NCBI GenBank assembly: GCA_963827855.1
Contig: CAWHBY010000002.1
Coordinates: 868,001-932,000, forward strand
DNA: 64,000 nucleotides
DNA from: DTPU01 sp963827855
GTDB taxonomy: Bacteria > Planctomycetota > Phycisphaerae > Sedimentisphaerales > Anaerobacaceae
Reading direction: 5' to 3'
The position numbers and the translations under genes are program-made. This document shows positions 9,715-18,834 of the stretch, in pieces. The notes beneath the pieces were generated by a model, which was given only the letters and a program-made list of their open reading frames with translations, did no database searches and was not told the DNA's origin. Every line of letters begins with the position of its first letter. Within the stretch, counting starts at the first letter, position 1.

Positions 9715-10175
9715 CCGCTAACCCCGCGAACTCCGCGAACGGCTGTCGCCGATTCGGGAGGTTGGACCTAGGTCGTGACGTCGCCGTACGCGACGCTTCG
9801 CGTCTACCGGAAGGCTGCGCCTTCCGGGCGATCTTCGCTGCTCTCCGCTTGGTCAAGCGAGCTTGCCCCGCGTAGAGCAGCTCGCTCGCATGCGTACGGC
9901 TCAGTCTGTGTGCGGAGGTCCCGGCGTGCTATCCTTTTTTGAGACTATGGAGGCAGCTCCACTGCAGCTTGAGCCGCAGGATCGAGGCGGAGGAAGGGGA
10001 CGCGTTCCAGGCTTGCCTGGAAAAGCGGCTCCTTCCGGAGGCCGCCCTTGGGACGCAGTCCCAAGGCACGGCGCAGCCGTGGATCAGGCGGCGGAGCCAC
10101 GAATACGCCAGTACCCACGTTCCTGCGCCAGCGTTCGCGGGGTTCGCGGGGTTCGCGGCAAAAAACCAAGAATGC
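9715..10175 (+). repeat. Hairpin-cluster element (family F, copy 1)
   Basis: This spacer carries no convincing gene. It contains a string of short perfect hairpins: GACGC-ttc-GCGTC, CCGGAAGGC-tgc-GCCTTCCGG, CAAGC-ga-GCTTG, CTTGGGAC-gca-GTCCCAAG and CACGGC-gca-GCCGTG. It is flanked by CGCGAAC words at both ends (about 9725 and 10135-10160). A second copy lies in inverted orientation at 18222-18662. Between the copies the arms differ in sequence but keep pairing, which suggests that the structure matters. The bases 9520-9714 hold the conserved CotH leader and nothing else identified. Confidence 0.75.
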
Positions 10176-10307
10176 TTCCCACCCAGTCGCCCCCGCGACT
10201 GCATCGGTTTGTCCGCCTGCGGCGGATGACGCAGAACCCACGTCTCTTTGAGGCAGGCCGACTTTGCGGTTGCCCTGGGAGGAAGGTAGCCAGGTAGACT
10301 GCTAGGA

Positions 10308-10357
10308 CTACCAGGCCGCTTTGCGGTCGATACTACCAGGCCGAAGGCCGATATTAC
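10308..10357. repeat. CTACYAG-hairpin-CGATA tandem repeat (family E, copy 1)
   Basis: Two tandem units start CTACCAGGCCG, pass through a small GC hairpin and end in CGATA (10308 and 10333 starts). The stop codon of the CotH paralogue 3 gene (10354-10356) lies inside the last unit. A three-unit array of the same type is at 23761-23840. Confidence 0.7.
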
Positions 10358-13300
10358 GGGGTGTCAGGGCCGCCAGGCGAGCCGCCCCAGCGGGTGCTGG
10401 CCCTCCAGGAGGCCTTCTGGCCCAGTTGGGTGGCAGTGACGTGAGCAGGATCGACAGGCACCAGGGACATTCCCAGGCCGTCCGTGGAGCCGTACCAGCC
10501 ATCCTTGTAGTCGAAGTCCGCCAAGTCGCCGCTCTGGAGATCCACGAGCCTGATCCTCTCACCTCCATCAGAGAGCTTGTCTCCGTACTCGCCTGCGATC
10601 CGGGGGTCCAGGATGGTCCCGTACCTGCACTCGAAGGCCGTCCGGTTCTTCACCACCAGGACGTATTGGCCGGGGCTGAGCTGGGTGACACTGCTGTCTG
10701 CAAAGTCGAAGGTGATGCCGGCAGTGAACCGCACGCCGGACAGGCTGATAGTCGAAGAACCCGTATTCATCAGCTCGATGAACTCACAGTCGTCGCGGTC
10801 CCAACCATCGACGCTGGCGGTGTCCGGAGGATTGTACATGATCTCCGTGATCACCAGGGGCAGCCTGGTCTTGTCACCTGTGGCTGCGCCTGCCACGAAC
10901 TGGACGGGATTGGACCAGGGCGACCAGCGGCCTGTGCTGTCCCTCATCCTGCAGCGGACGCGGTAGGTCTTGCCCTGCTCCACTGCGCCTGCCGGGATGT
11001 CCACGTCGCTGCGGTAAGAGGTGATCTCACCACTGTCCCATGCAGCCTCGATCTCGTACTTGCGGGGCGAGGCAGGGTCAAAGGCGGCAGCGCCTGCGGC
11101 TGAGACCTCGGCGATCCGCCACTTCATGGCCCCGAACACGCCGATCACTCCATTGTAGCTAGAGGCCCTGAACCTCAGGTGGTCCAACGGGTATCCGGCG
11201 GAACCGGTGTAAGTCACAGTGGGCGTGTCCGGGCTGACGGGGTCCAGGGCCAGCGTGCTGAGGCTCGGGCCATTGCCTGGATCTCCCATCCAGTTCCGCG
11301 TATTGTCATACACGTACCGGATGTAGTTCTTCATCAACTGGCCCATGCCGCGGAAGCTCTTGGTGCTGGCGACCTGGTAGAAGCGACCCTGGCCGGCCTT
11401 GCCGGGGTTCACGTACGACGAGACCAGGATCGGGTTGTAGTCCCACATGGCCCGGTCTGCGTCCACCATGGACGCGCCGGATGCAGGGCTGTCCACGAGG
11501 GCCGAGTACTCGTCGATCATCTGGCCTGTCTGGTCCGTGTTGAAGAGCAGGTCCATGATCTCCTGCAGCCGGTTGCGGAACTCCATATTGAAGGGCTCTC
11601 TGTCGGCAGAGTAGTTCCTGTTGGTGAAGAGGACCCGGGCCTTGAAGGGGTCGTCGCCGTTGCCGAACATGTTCTCCGCCCAGGTCAGGTCCAGGTCCCA
11701 GGCCAGGATCGACCACTGGCTGGTCTCTGGATTGTGGTAGTAGAAGTAGTTCTTGCCGTATCCGATGTCCCCGTTGTGGATGGCCTCCGTGATCGCACGG
11801 AACGAATAGTATCCGGACAGATCGAAGTTGGCCCGCCACCAGGCCTCCGTGGGGCTGCTGCTGTAGCCACTCACGAAGCTGCTGAGGTCCGAGCCGTTGC
11901 TCGGCTGGTCCGGGCCCTGGTTGTTCAATTCGCCGCCGCCTTCCATCTTGTAGAGGTTACCGTCAGGAAGGCCGTGCTGATCCAGGAACCGGCCGTCGAC
12001 CTGCTCCAAGGCCAGGTACAGGCCCTGGAAGTCGTCGTCGTACTGGTTGCTGGATGTGTCGTTGGCCTCGGAGGCCCGCTCGATGATCCGGAAGTGCACG
12101 GGAAGGGCCATGCAGGCGGGGAGTCCAGTGAGGTTGTACAACCGCCAGCCCGTGTACTCGAAGAGCCCCTGCTCGCCGCGGTGCTGGTAGTCGCCCTGCT
12201 GGATGTTGGCGCCCAGGTTCAGCTTCTTCCAGGTGGCCTTGAAGGGCCTGCCGTATTCGTCGTAGGCCTGGAGTTCGTGGCCGCGGTTGAAGTCGAACTT
12301 CCACATGTTCTTGCCCATGGAGTACCGCCATACCCCACCCCGGGCGCGAAAGTGGACGTGGTCATACACCACCCCGTTGTATACGAGTGTCCCTGCCCAC
12401 AGGTAGTCGGAACCCGAGTACGCGGAGGCGGTCGAGTTGGGGATGTACTGTGAGTCTTCGTGGGCCTTTCGCGTCGTGATCAGGTGGTAGACGGGCAAGG
12501 CCGGCATGACGCTGAAGTCGAACACGACCGGCGCATTTCTCGCTCTGTCCATGCTGCCGGGCTGGATCGCCCCGCTCCAGGCGGGCACGCCGCTGTAGAC
12601 GAAGTAGGCGAAGTTCGGTTGCGGGATCATCGGCATAGGGCACGGTGACCGACTGCCCTCCTGCGTCGACCGCCGTGATCCGGTACCGAATCAGCCGGCG
12701 GTGGGTTTGGAGCGAGGCAGCCATCTGGACGGAGTAGACGCCGTCACCTGCCACGGCATCGCCCGCAGTGCCGCCATCCTTCATGGCCACGGTCGTCCAG
12801 TTGACCGCACTCGAGTAGGCTGTGTCGTCGATGGAGACATACGCGCCCGGCTCCACCACCTGGTAAGACAGCGAAACACCAGCGACGGTCTGGGGATCCG
12901 TGACCTTGGCCGTGATCGTCACGACCTGGCCCGCAGCAGGCTGCGGCGGATTGGCAGCCACCTGCCGGATCGCGGGCGGCGACTTGGCCGAGTACACGGA
13001 GTTGATCTTGCCCGGCGTCGGGCCACGACCGCCCGGACCGGCCGCCGCGTCTGTGGTCGCCAGGGTCATGCCGAACACGACATCCGAGCTGCTCGCGCTG
13101 ATCTGGTGGACCTCCACGGCCAGCACGTTGTCTCCCTTGACCAGACTGCTGACCATCAGTGTCGTAGGCCCCTCGCTGGCCGCATCCCCCACGCTCCGCG
13201 AGGCAAGCGTGTTGTAGTTAACTGCGCCGTCAGCCACGCCCAGCCTGTAGAACTCCGTGCCGTTGAGGTAGAACACCGCGCCGTCATCCAGCATCGTCGA

Positions 13301-14116
13301 GAGCTGGAGGGCCGTGCTTCCAGGATCGCCGGAGAAGGTGAAGTGGGTGCGGAAGTAGTACGTGATCCTGCCGATCGTCAGGGCCGTGTTCTTGGGTGTG
13401 ACACTGGCCGCATCCTCCACGTAGAGCAGACCCGGCCCAGATGGCCAGGCAGCGTCATTGTAGCTGGAGGCCCGCCACGCAGTACCCAGGTCAGTGCCTG
13501 CCTGGTTGTACTTCCACACCTGGGTCCACCCGAAGACCGTCTGCACTGCAGGTGCAGAGGATGTGGCGCCTGAGACCGAGGCCCGCCAGTTTCCGCCCAG
13601 GTCGTTGTCCAGGCTCGGATGGCTCAGCTCGATCGAGTAGCCCGGCGAATCCCCTACCGTAGGCCAGGGGAAACCGAGCTGGTACGTGACTTGATCGACC
13701 GCCCTCTTGGATGCATCGGCAAGGACGATCCTCTCGCCTTCGCTCGACAGCCGCCCCGTCCACGGGCCCAGGGATGCGACCTTGAACTTGGTCTGCAGGC
13801 TGGTGGGATTCTCAGCCACCACCAGATAGGCGCGCGACGCCAGGCTCGTTCCTGCTGGGAAGGTGAACGACGCTGCATCCGTCAAGGACCAGCCCGACAG
13901 GTCCACGGCAGCATCGCCGTTGTTGTACAGCTCGATGAACTCCACAGCCTCGGTCTTGACGTCGGGATCGTAGTGGATCTCGTTGATCACGACGTCGTGA
14001 TTGACCGGCTGCAAGGCCTGGCCCCACAGGCTGTCCCCACAAGCCGTCACGCACAAGGCCGCAATGCCGATCAGCCAGACCCGCCCCATCATTGTCATCA
14101 CCATCACGTTCATCAC
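10354..14116 (-). CDS. CotH kinase / lamin-tail domain exported protein, paralogue 3, frameshifted
   Basis: Two overlapping reading frames form one 1253-residue protein. The N-terminal frame (from 14116) has a signal peptide, a lamin-tail domain (VVINEIHYDPDVKTEAVEFIELYNNG), a jelly-roll-like domain (about 195-353) and an Ig-like sandwich. After VPYADDP it runs out of phase. The other frame takes over at QPNFAYFVY and continues through the CotH kinase domain (AWDLDLTW near 805) and the C-terminal lamin-tail domain (from about 1085). The paralogues have TGCGGATCATC where this copy has TGCGGGATCATC (12621-12631). The extra G at 12623-12625 restores everything if removed. This pinpoints a one-base insertion, probably an assembly error. 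The jelly-roll domain sits before the CotH domain, unlike in paralogues 1 and 2. Confidence 0.85.
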
Positions 14117-14198
14117 CGTAGGTCAGGACACATACCTCCATGATACCAAACCAAGGGCGGCGGTGGAAGACCGAACCGGCGACACACAGGGGGAGGAA

Positions 14199-14303
14199 CG
14201 GCCGAAGGTGGGAAGGTAGGAAGGTGAGAGGGAACCGCACCAGATGTCTTCCTGTCTGATCCTCTTGCCTTCCGAGGGTCCTACCTTCGTGGCCGCGCAT
14301 TCC
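14199..14303 (-). repeat. Stutter repeat, GAAGGTRGGAAGGTGAG words (family C, copy 1; uninterrupted)
   Basis: On the plus strand it runs from GGCCGAAGGTGGGAAGG to CTACCTTCGTGGCCGCG. Its reverse complement matches 42921-43290 once the MITE at 42950-43207 is taken out. Shared words include GGCCACGAAGGTAGG, AAGGCAAG, TTCCCTC and CCTACCTTC. It therefore serves as the empty-site reference for that insertion. Confidence 0.7.
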
Positions 14304-14330
14304 ACCCGATCGCCAACAGCGAATAGCCCC

Positions 14331-17300
14331 CTATGGCACATCAACTGCCCCCGGCGAGCCACCCCACCGATGGCTGGGCTGCCACGAGGCCTTCTGGCTC
14401 AACTGAGTGTCACTGACGTGGCTGGGATCCAGGAGAATCAGGGACATGCCCTGGCCATCCGCCGCATCATACCAGCCGCCGTCATACTCGAAGTCAGCGA
14501 GCACCCCGGTCTGAAGGTCTTTCAGCATGAGCCGCTCTCCGCTGTTGGAGAGCTTGCCGCTGTACTCACCCGCCACCCGTGAGGCCAGGGCCGCACCGTA
14601 CCTGCACTCGAACGCAGCCCGGTTCTTTACGACCAGCACGAACTGGCCGGGCGTCAACTGGGTCACACTGCTGCCCGCAAATGCGAATTCAATCCCCTCC
14701 GTGAATCGTACGCCAGAGAGGTCCACGGTCGCAGTGCCCGTGTTCATCAACTCGATGAACTCGAAGTCCTCGGCGTCCCAACCGTCCTGGGAGGTAGAGA
14801 CCGGCGGGCTGAACATAATCTCCGTCACCTGCAAGGTCAGGCGGCTGCGGCCGGCCAGGGCGCCACCTGCAACGAACCGGACAGGGCTGGACCAGTGTGA
14901 CCACCTACCCGAGCCATCCTTCATCCTGCACCGGACACGGTAGGCGTGGCCTGCCTCGACTGCGCCTGCGGGGATCTGGATATCGGAGCGATAGGGGGTG
15001 ATCTCCGCGCTGGTCCAGGCCGCCTGGATCTCATAGGGTAGCGGCCACTGCGACCCAAACAGCGGTGATGTCGGGTCTTCAACCTCTGCGATCCGCCATT
15101 GGACAGCCCCGAACGTGGTCGGCCCCTGTGGGTCACTGAACCCACTGGCCAGGAAGTACAGGTCATTGGCTGCATACCCCGGCCCGCCTGTGAAACGGAT
15201 CGTGGGCGTGTAGGGAATGGCCGTATCCGCTGCCTCGGCAACGAGGGCATAGACCCCGTACTGACCCGTGGCCGTCTTCGAGAAGCCAGTGGATGTGAGG
15301 AAGGTCTTGTAGTACTGGACCAGGCCGGCCCAGTCCTTGGTCTTGAGGAACTCATTGTTCGCGTAGAACTGGCCCTGCTTGCCGCCACTGTGGTAGTCCC
15401 ACATGGCCCGGTTCGCCTCCACGAACGAGACGCTGCCATAGGGAGTGCTGATGACAGACGCGATCTCGTCGACGAGCAGTGCCGTCTGATCATCATTGAA
15501 CAGCAGATCCAGGAGTTCCCTGGCCCGGTTCTTCGAGGCGACGCTGTAGGGTGAGTAGTTCAGGGCATTCCTGAAGGATTCCCAGGCCGTGGTGGCGTAG
15601 TGGGTGGCCCACTCAAAGGTCAGGTCCAGGTCCCAGGGCAGCATCCACCACTGGTTGGTCTGGGAGTTGTGGTAGTAGATGCAGTTGTTGCCGGAGCGGC
15701 GGTCCGAGTCATTGATGGCAATACCGATGGCCCTGGAGTTGTAGTAGTTGGAGAGATTCACGTTCGCAACCCACCACGCAGAGGTGGGACTGCCACTCAA
15801 GGCGCCGGTGAAGCTCGACACGTCCGAGTTGTCGGCCACCTGGCTCTCGGCCTGGTGGGTCTTGTTGGCGCCATCGTCAATCCTGTACACGTTTCCATCC
15901 GGCAGATCGTGCTCGTCCAGAAAGGCGCCGTCCGGCTGCTCAATCGTGAGATAGAGGCCCCAGAAGTCACCGTCGTATTGGCTGCTGGCGCTCGCCTCCA
16001 CAGCATTGTCGATGACGCGGAGCTGGAAGTAGTTGGTCCTGCAGGCGGGGACGCCGGCCATGTTGTATAGCCGAAAGCCCAGCACCTCGTTCATCACCAT
16101 GCCCTCGGTCCCTACATCCCACCCTCCCGGATGTGGGTACTGCCACCACGGACAGCACCCGGTCCCCACGTTCATCTTGTCCCACCGGTTCTGATAGGGC
16201 CTGCCATAGTCGTCCCGGGCCTGGAAGTAGTGGCCGCGGTTGAAGTCAAGCTTCCACTTCTTCTTCGGTGTCGTTCCAGCGGAGTACTGCCCTCGGATAC
16301 GGTAGTGGACGTTGTCATACACCTGACCGTCGTAGACCAGCGTGCCGCTGCAGTAGTACTCCGGGTTCGGCTTGTCATACGCCCCCTGGCTGTTGCTGAC
16401 ATCGCTCTCCCTGGAAATCAGGTGGTAGACCGGAAGGGATCGCATCACGTCCGTGCCGTAGGTGACGACCTTCGCCCTGGAAGAGTCCGCACTCCCTGGC
16501 TGTATGGCCCCCTTCCAGGCAGGGACGCCGTCGTGCACGAAGTAGGCGAAGTTCTGCTGGGGATCATCCGCATAGGGCACGCGGATGGTCAACCCGGTGC
16601 GGTCCTGGCTGGTGATTCGGTAGCGGACCAGCCTCCGGTGGACCTGGAGTGAGGCAGGCATGCGGACGGTGTAGACGTCGTCACCCGCCTGTGCGTCGCC
16701 ATCCAGGCCATCGTCGTGCATCGCGACCGTCAGCCATCGGGCCGCGGCCTCATAGTCAGGATTGGGCAGGGTCTGGTTCGGGGCACTGGCCGGGTAGTTG
16801 GGGAGCGTGACAGGGATGTAGGCGCCCGGGTCCACCCGCTGGTAGGACAAGAGCACCGCTGAGACGCCATTGGGGTCAGTGACCTTGGCCGTGACCACCA
16901 CCGTCTGGCCTGAAGCAGGCTGGACGGGCGTGTGGTCAACCTGCCGAATCGCAGGTGGGGCATTGGAGGCATACGCCGAATTGAGCTGGCCCGGTGTCGG
17001 GCCGTGACTGGCAGGGACCGTCGTCGCGCCAGGGCTTGCCAACGCGAGCGTCATGCCGAACACGACATCCGAGCTGCCCGTGGTGACCTGATGGACCTCC
17101 ACGGCCACGACGTTGTCCCCCCGCACCAGGCCCGTTGCAGGGACCGTGAACGGCCCTTCAGTGGCTGCATTGTCCACTGTCCGTGAGGCCAGGGTCCCGT
17201 AGCTGACCACACCCGGCGCCACGCCGAGTCTGGAAAACTCGGTGCCGTTGAGATAGAAGACCGCGCCGTCATCGACCGTGCAGGAGAACTGCAACAGCAT

Positions 17301-18104
17301 CGTGGCGGATGCATCGCCCGTATAGGTGAAATGAGAGCGGAAGTAGTAGGTGGTCCTGCCGATGGTCAGCGCCGTGCTCTTGGGTGCGACACTGGCCGCA
17401 TCCTCCACGTAGAGTAAACCCGGCCCTGATGGCCAGGCAGCGTCATTGTAGCTGGCGGCCCGCCAGGCGGTACCCAGGTCTGTTCCCGCCTGGTTGTACT
17501 TCCACGCCTGCGTCAGCCCAAAGACCGTCTGTGCGCCAGGCGAAGTCGCCCCACCCGCTGAAACCGAGGCCCGCCAGTTGCCACCCAGATCGTTGTCCAG
17601 GCCTGGATGGATCAGCTCGATCGAGCGGCCCGGCGAATCCCCTACAGTGGGCCAGGGGAAACCAAGCTGGTACGTGACCTGATCGACCAGTCTCTTGGAC
17701 GCATCGGCCAAGACGATCCTCTCGCCTTCGCTGGACAGCCGCCCTGTCCAGGGACCCAGGGATGCGACCTTGAACTTGATCTGCAGGGCAGTGGGATTCT
17801 CGGCGACCACCAGGTAGGCATGTGTCGCCAGGCTCGTGCCTGCAGGGAAGACATACGACACCGCATCCGTCAAAGACCAGCCCGACAGGTCCACGGCTGC
17901 AGTGCCGTTGTTGTACAGCTCGATGAACTCCACCGCCTCGGTCTTGACGTCAGGATCATAGTGGATCTCGTTGACCACCACGTCGTGGTTGACCGGCTGC
18001 AGCGTCTGCGCCCGTAGACCGCCACCAGAAGCCGCCATGCATAGGACCGCGACGCAGACCAGCCAGACCCGCCCCATCATTGTCATCACCATCACGTTCG
18101 TCAT
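14331..18104 (-). CDS. CotH kinase / lamin-tail domain exported protein, paralogue 4
   Basis: A 1257-residue intact protein with the domain order of paralogue 3: signal peptide, lamin-tail domain, jelly-roll-like domain (about 190-350, TYYFRSHFTYTGD ... DDGAVFYLNGTEF), Ig-like sandwich, CotH kinase domain and C-terminal lamin-tail domain from about 1091. In the kinase domain the conserved nucleic stretch is diverged (RIRGQYSAGTTPKKKWKLDF), but DGNVYRID and LPWDLDLTF (near 825) are kept. The sandwich region carries an insertion (NYPASAPNQTLPNPDYE) not found in the other copies. The start MTNVMVMTMMGRVWLVCV matches the leader of paralogues 2 and 3. Confidence 0.88.
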   Translation of the reverse strand: MTNVMVMTMMGRVWLVCVAVLCMAASGGGLRAQTLQPVNHDVVVNEIHYDPDVKTEAVEFIELYNNGTAAVDLSGWSLTDAVSYVFPAGTSLATHAYLVVAENPTALQIKFKVASLGPWTGRLSSEGERIVLADASKRLVDQVTYQLGFPWPTVGDSPGRSIELIHPGLDNDLGGNWRASVSAGGATSPGAQTVFGLTQAWKYNQAGTDLGTAWRAASYNDAAWPSGPGLLYVEDAASVAPKSTALTIGRTTYYFRSHFTYTGDASATMLLQFSCTVDDGAVFYLNGTEFSRLGVAPGVVSYGTLASRTVDNAATEGPFTVPATGLVRGDNVVAVEVHQVTTGSSDVVFGMTLALASPGATTVPASHGPTPGQLNSAYASNAPPAIRQVDHTPVQPASGQTVVVTAKVTDPNGVSAVLLSYQRVDPGAYIPVTLPNYPASAPNQTLPNPDYEAAARWLTVAMHDDGLDGDAQAGDDVYTVRMPASLQVHRRLVRYRITSQDRTGLTIRVPYADDPQQNFAYFVHDGVPAWKGAIQPGSADSSRAKVVTYGTDVMRSLPVYHLISRESDVSNSQGAYDKPNPEYYCSGTLVYDGQVYDNVHYRIRGQYSAGTTPKKKWKLDFNRGHYFQARDDYGRPYQNRWDKMNVGTGCCPWWQYPHPGGWDVGTEGMVMNEVLGFRLYNMAGVPACRTNYFQLRVIDNAVEASASSQYDGDFWGLYLTIEQPDGAFLDEHDLPDGNVYRIDDGANKTHQAESQVADNSDVSSFTGALSGSPTSAWWVANVNLSNYYNSRAIGIAINDSDRRSGNNCIYYHNSQTNQWWMLPWDLDLTFEWATHYATTAWESFRNALNYSPYSVASKNRARELLDLLFNDDQTALLVDEIASVISTPYGSVSFVEANRAMWDYHSGGKQGQFYANNEFLKTKDWAGLVQYYKTFLTSTGFSKTATGQYGVYALVAEAADTAIPYTPTIRFTGGPGYAANDLYFLASGFSDPQGPTTFGAVQWRIAEVEDPTSPLFGSQWPLPYEIQAAWTSAEITPYRSDIQIPAGAVEAGHAYRVRCRMKDGSGRWSHWSSPVRFVAGGALAGRSRLTLQVTEIMFSPPVSTSQDGWDAEDFEFIELMNTGTATVDLSGVRFTEGIEFAFAGSSVTQLTPGQFVLVVKNRAAFECRYGAALASRVAGEYSGKLSNSGERLMLKDLQTGVLADFEYDGGWYDAADGQGMSLILLDPSHVSDTQLSQKASWQPSHRWGGSPGAVDVP

Positions 18105-18221
18105 GATATATCAGGAGATATCCTGTTATGCTACCAAAGCCAGGCCGCCTGTGGAAGGCAGATTCCCTGGGACAGCAGGGCAATCGCAAAGTCGGCCTGC
18201 CTGGGAAGCGTTTTTGTTCTC

Positions 18222-18662
18222 TGCCGCGAATGACGCTAATGCACGCGAATGCTGGCGCGTTGGCGTGGGTATTGACATGGTCGTAGCATCGCCGCCTGAT
18301 CCACGGCTACGCCGTGCCTTGGCGACCGTGTCGCCAAGGGCGACCTTCGCAGCGGGCTGCTTGTCCGAGCAAGCTCGGACCGCATCCCACTACTCGGCCT
18401 TGATCTGGCGGCTTGGGCTGTGGGCGTTACTTCCCTTCCACAGAAGAAGCTCCTCTTGGGACCTTCGTCAGGGGACTGAGCCGTACGCATGCGAGCAAGC
18501 AGGACTCCATGGAGCGAGCTCGCTCGCAGAATGGAGGCCAGCGCAGCTCGCCCGGTACGCCACGGCGTACCGGTAGACGCGAAGCGTCGCGTACGGCGAG
18601 CCTCCGACCCACTCAACCCTCTCAACCCGGCGACAGCCATTCGCGTGCATTCGCGGCATAAC
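18222..18662 (-). repeat. Hairpin-cluster element (family F, copy 2, inverted)
   Basis: Read on the minus strand this aligns with 9715-10175 in the same order: CGCGAATG words, GACGC-ttc-GCGTC, CCGGTACGC-cgt-GGCGTACCGG, a GAGCGAGCTCGC palindrome, GCATGCGTACGGCTCAGTC, CCTTGGCGAC-acg-GTCGCCAAGG and CACGGC-gta-GCCGTG followed by GATCAGGCGGCG. Arms that changed between copies changed on both sides. The spacer 18105-18834 holds no credible gene; the open frames in it are by-products of this repeat. Confidence 0.75.
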
Positions 18663-18722
18663 ACTCCTTCAGTGCTCTTCCGGCACGTACAGGAGCGACT
18701 TTGCGTTCGCCCTGCCTGGGAC

Positions 18723-18834
18723 AGTGAAACGGAGAGGCAGAGCCCGATGGTTGTCTGAAGCCGAAGGATGGGAGTGCCAGGCCCCTCTCTTCGATTCCCC
18801 GTTTCCCCGATTCCCCGTTTCGAGCCTTCTCCCA
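18723..18834. repeat. Stutter repeat (family A, copy 2)
   Basis: It has the same GAAACGGAGAGGCAGAGCCCGATG ... CCCCGTTTCCCCGATTCCCC organisation as the repeat at 1484-1631. It ends directly at the 3' end of the CotH paralogue 5 gene. Confidence 0.7.

Noticed and set aside
10308..10357. CRISPR-like reading of the CTACYAG arrays
   Set aside because: Units are only 21-29 bases with hairpins in place of unique spacers, there are two or three units per array, and no cas genes are present.
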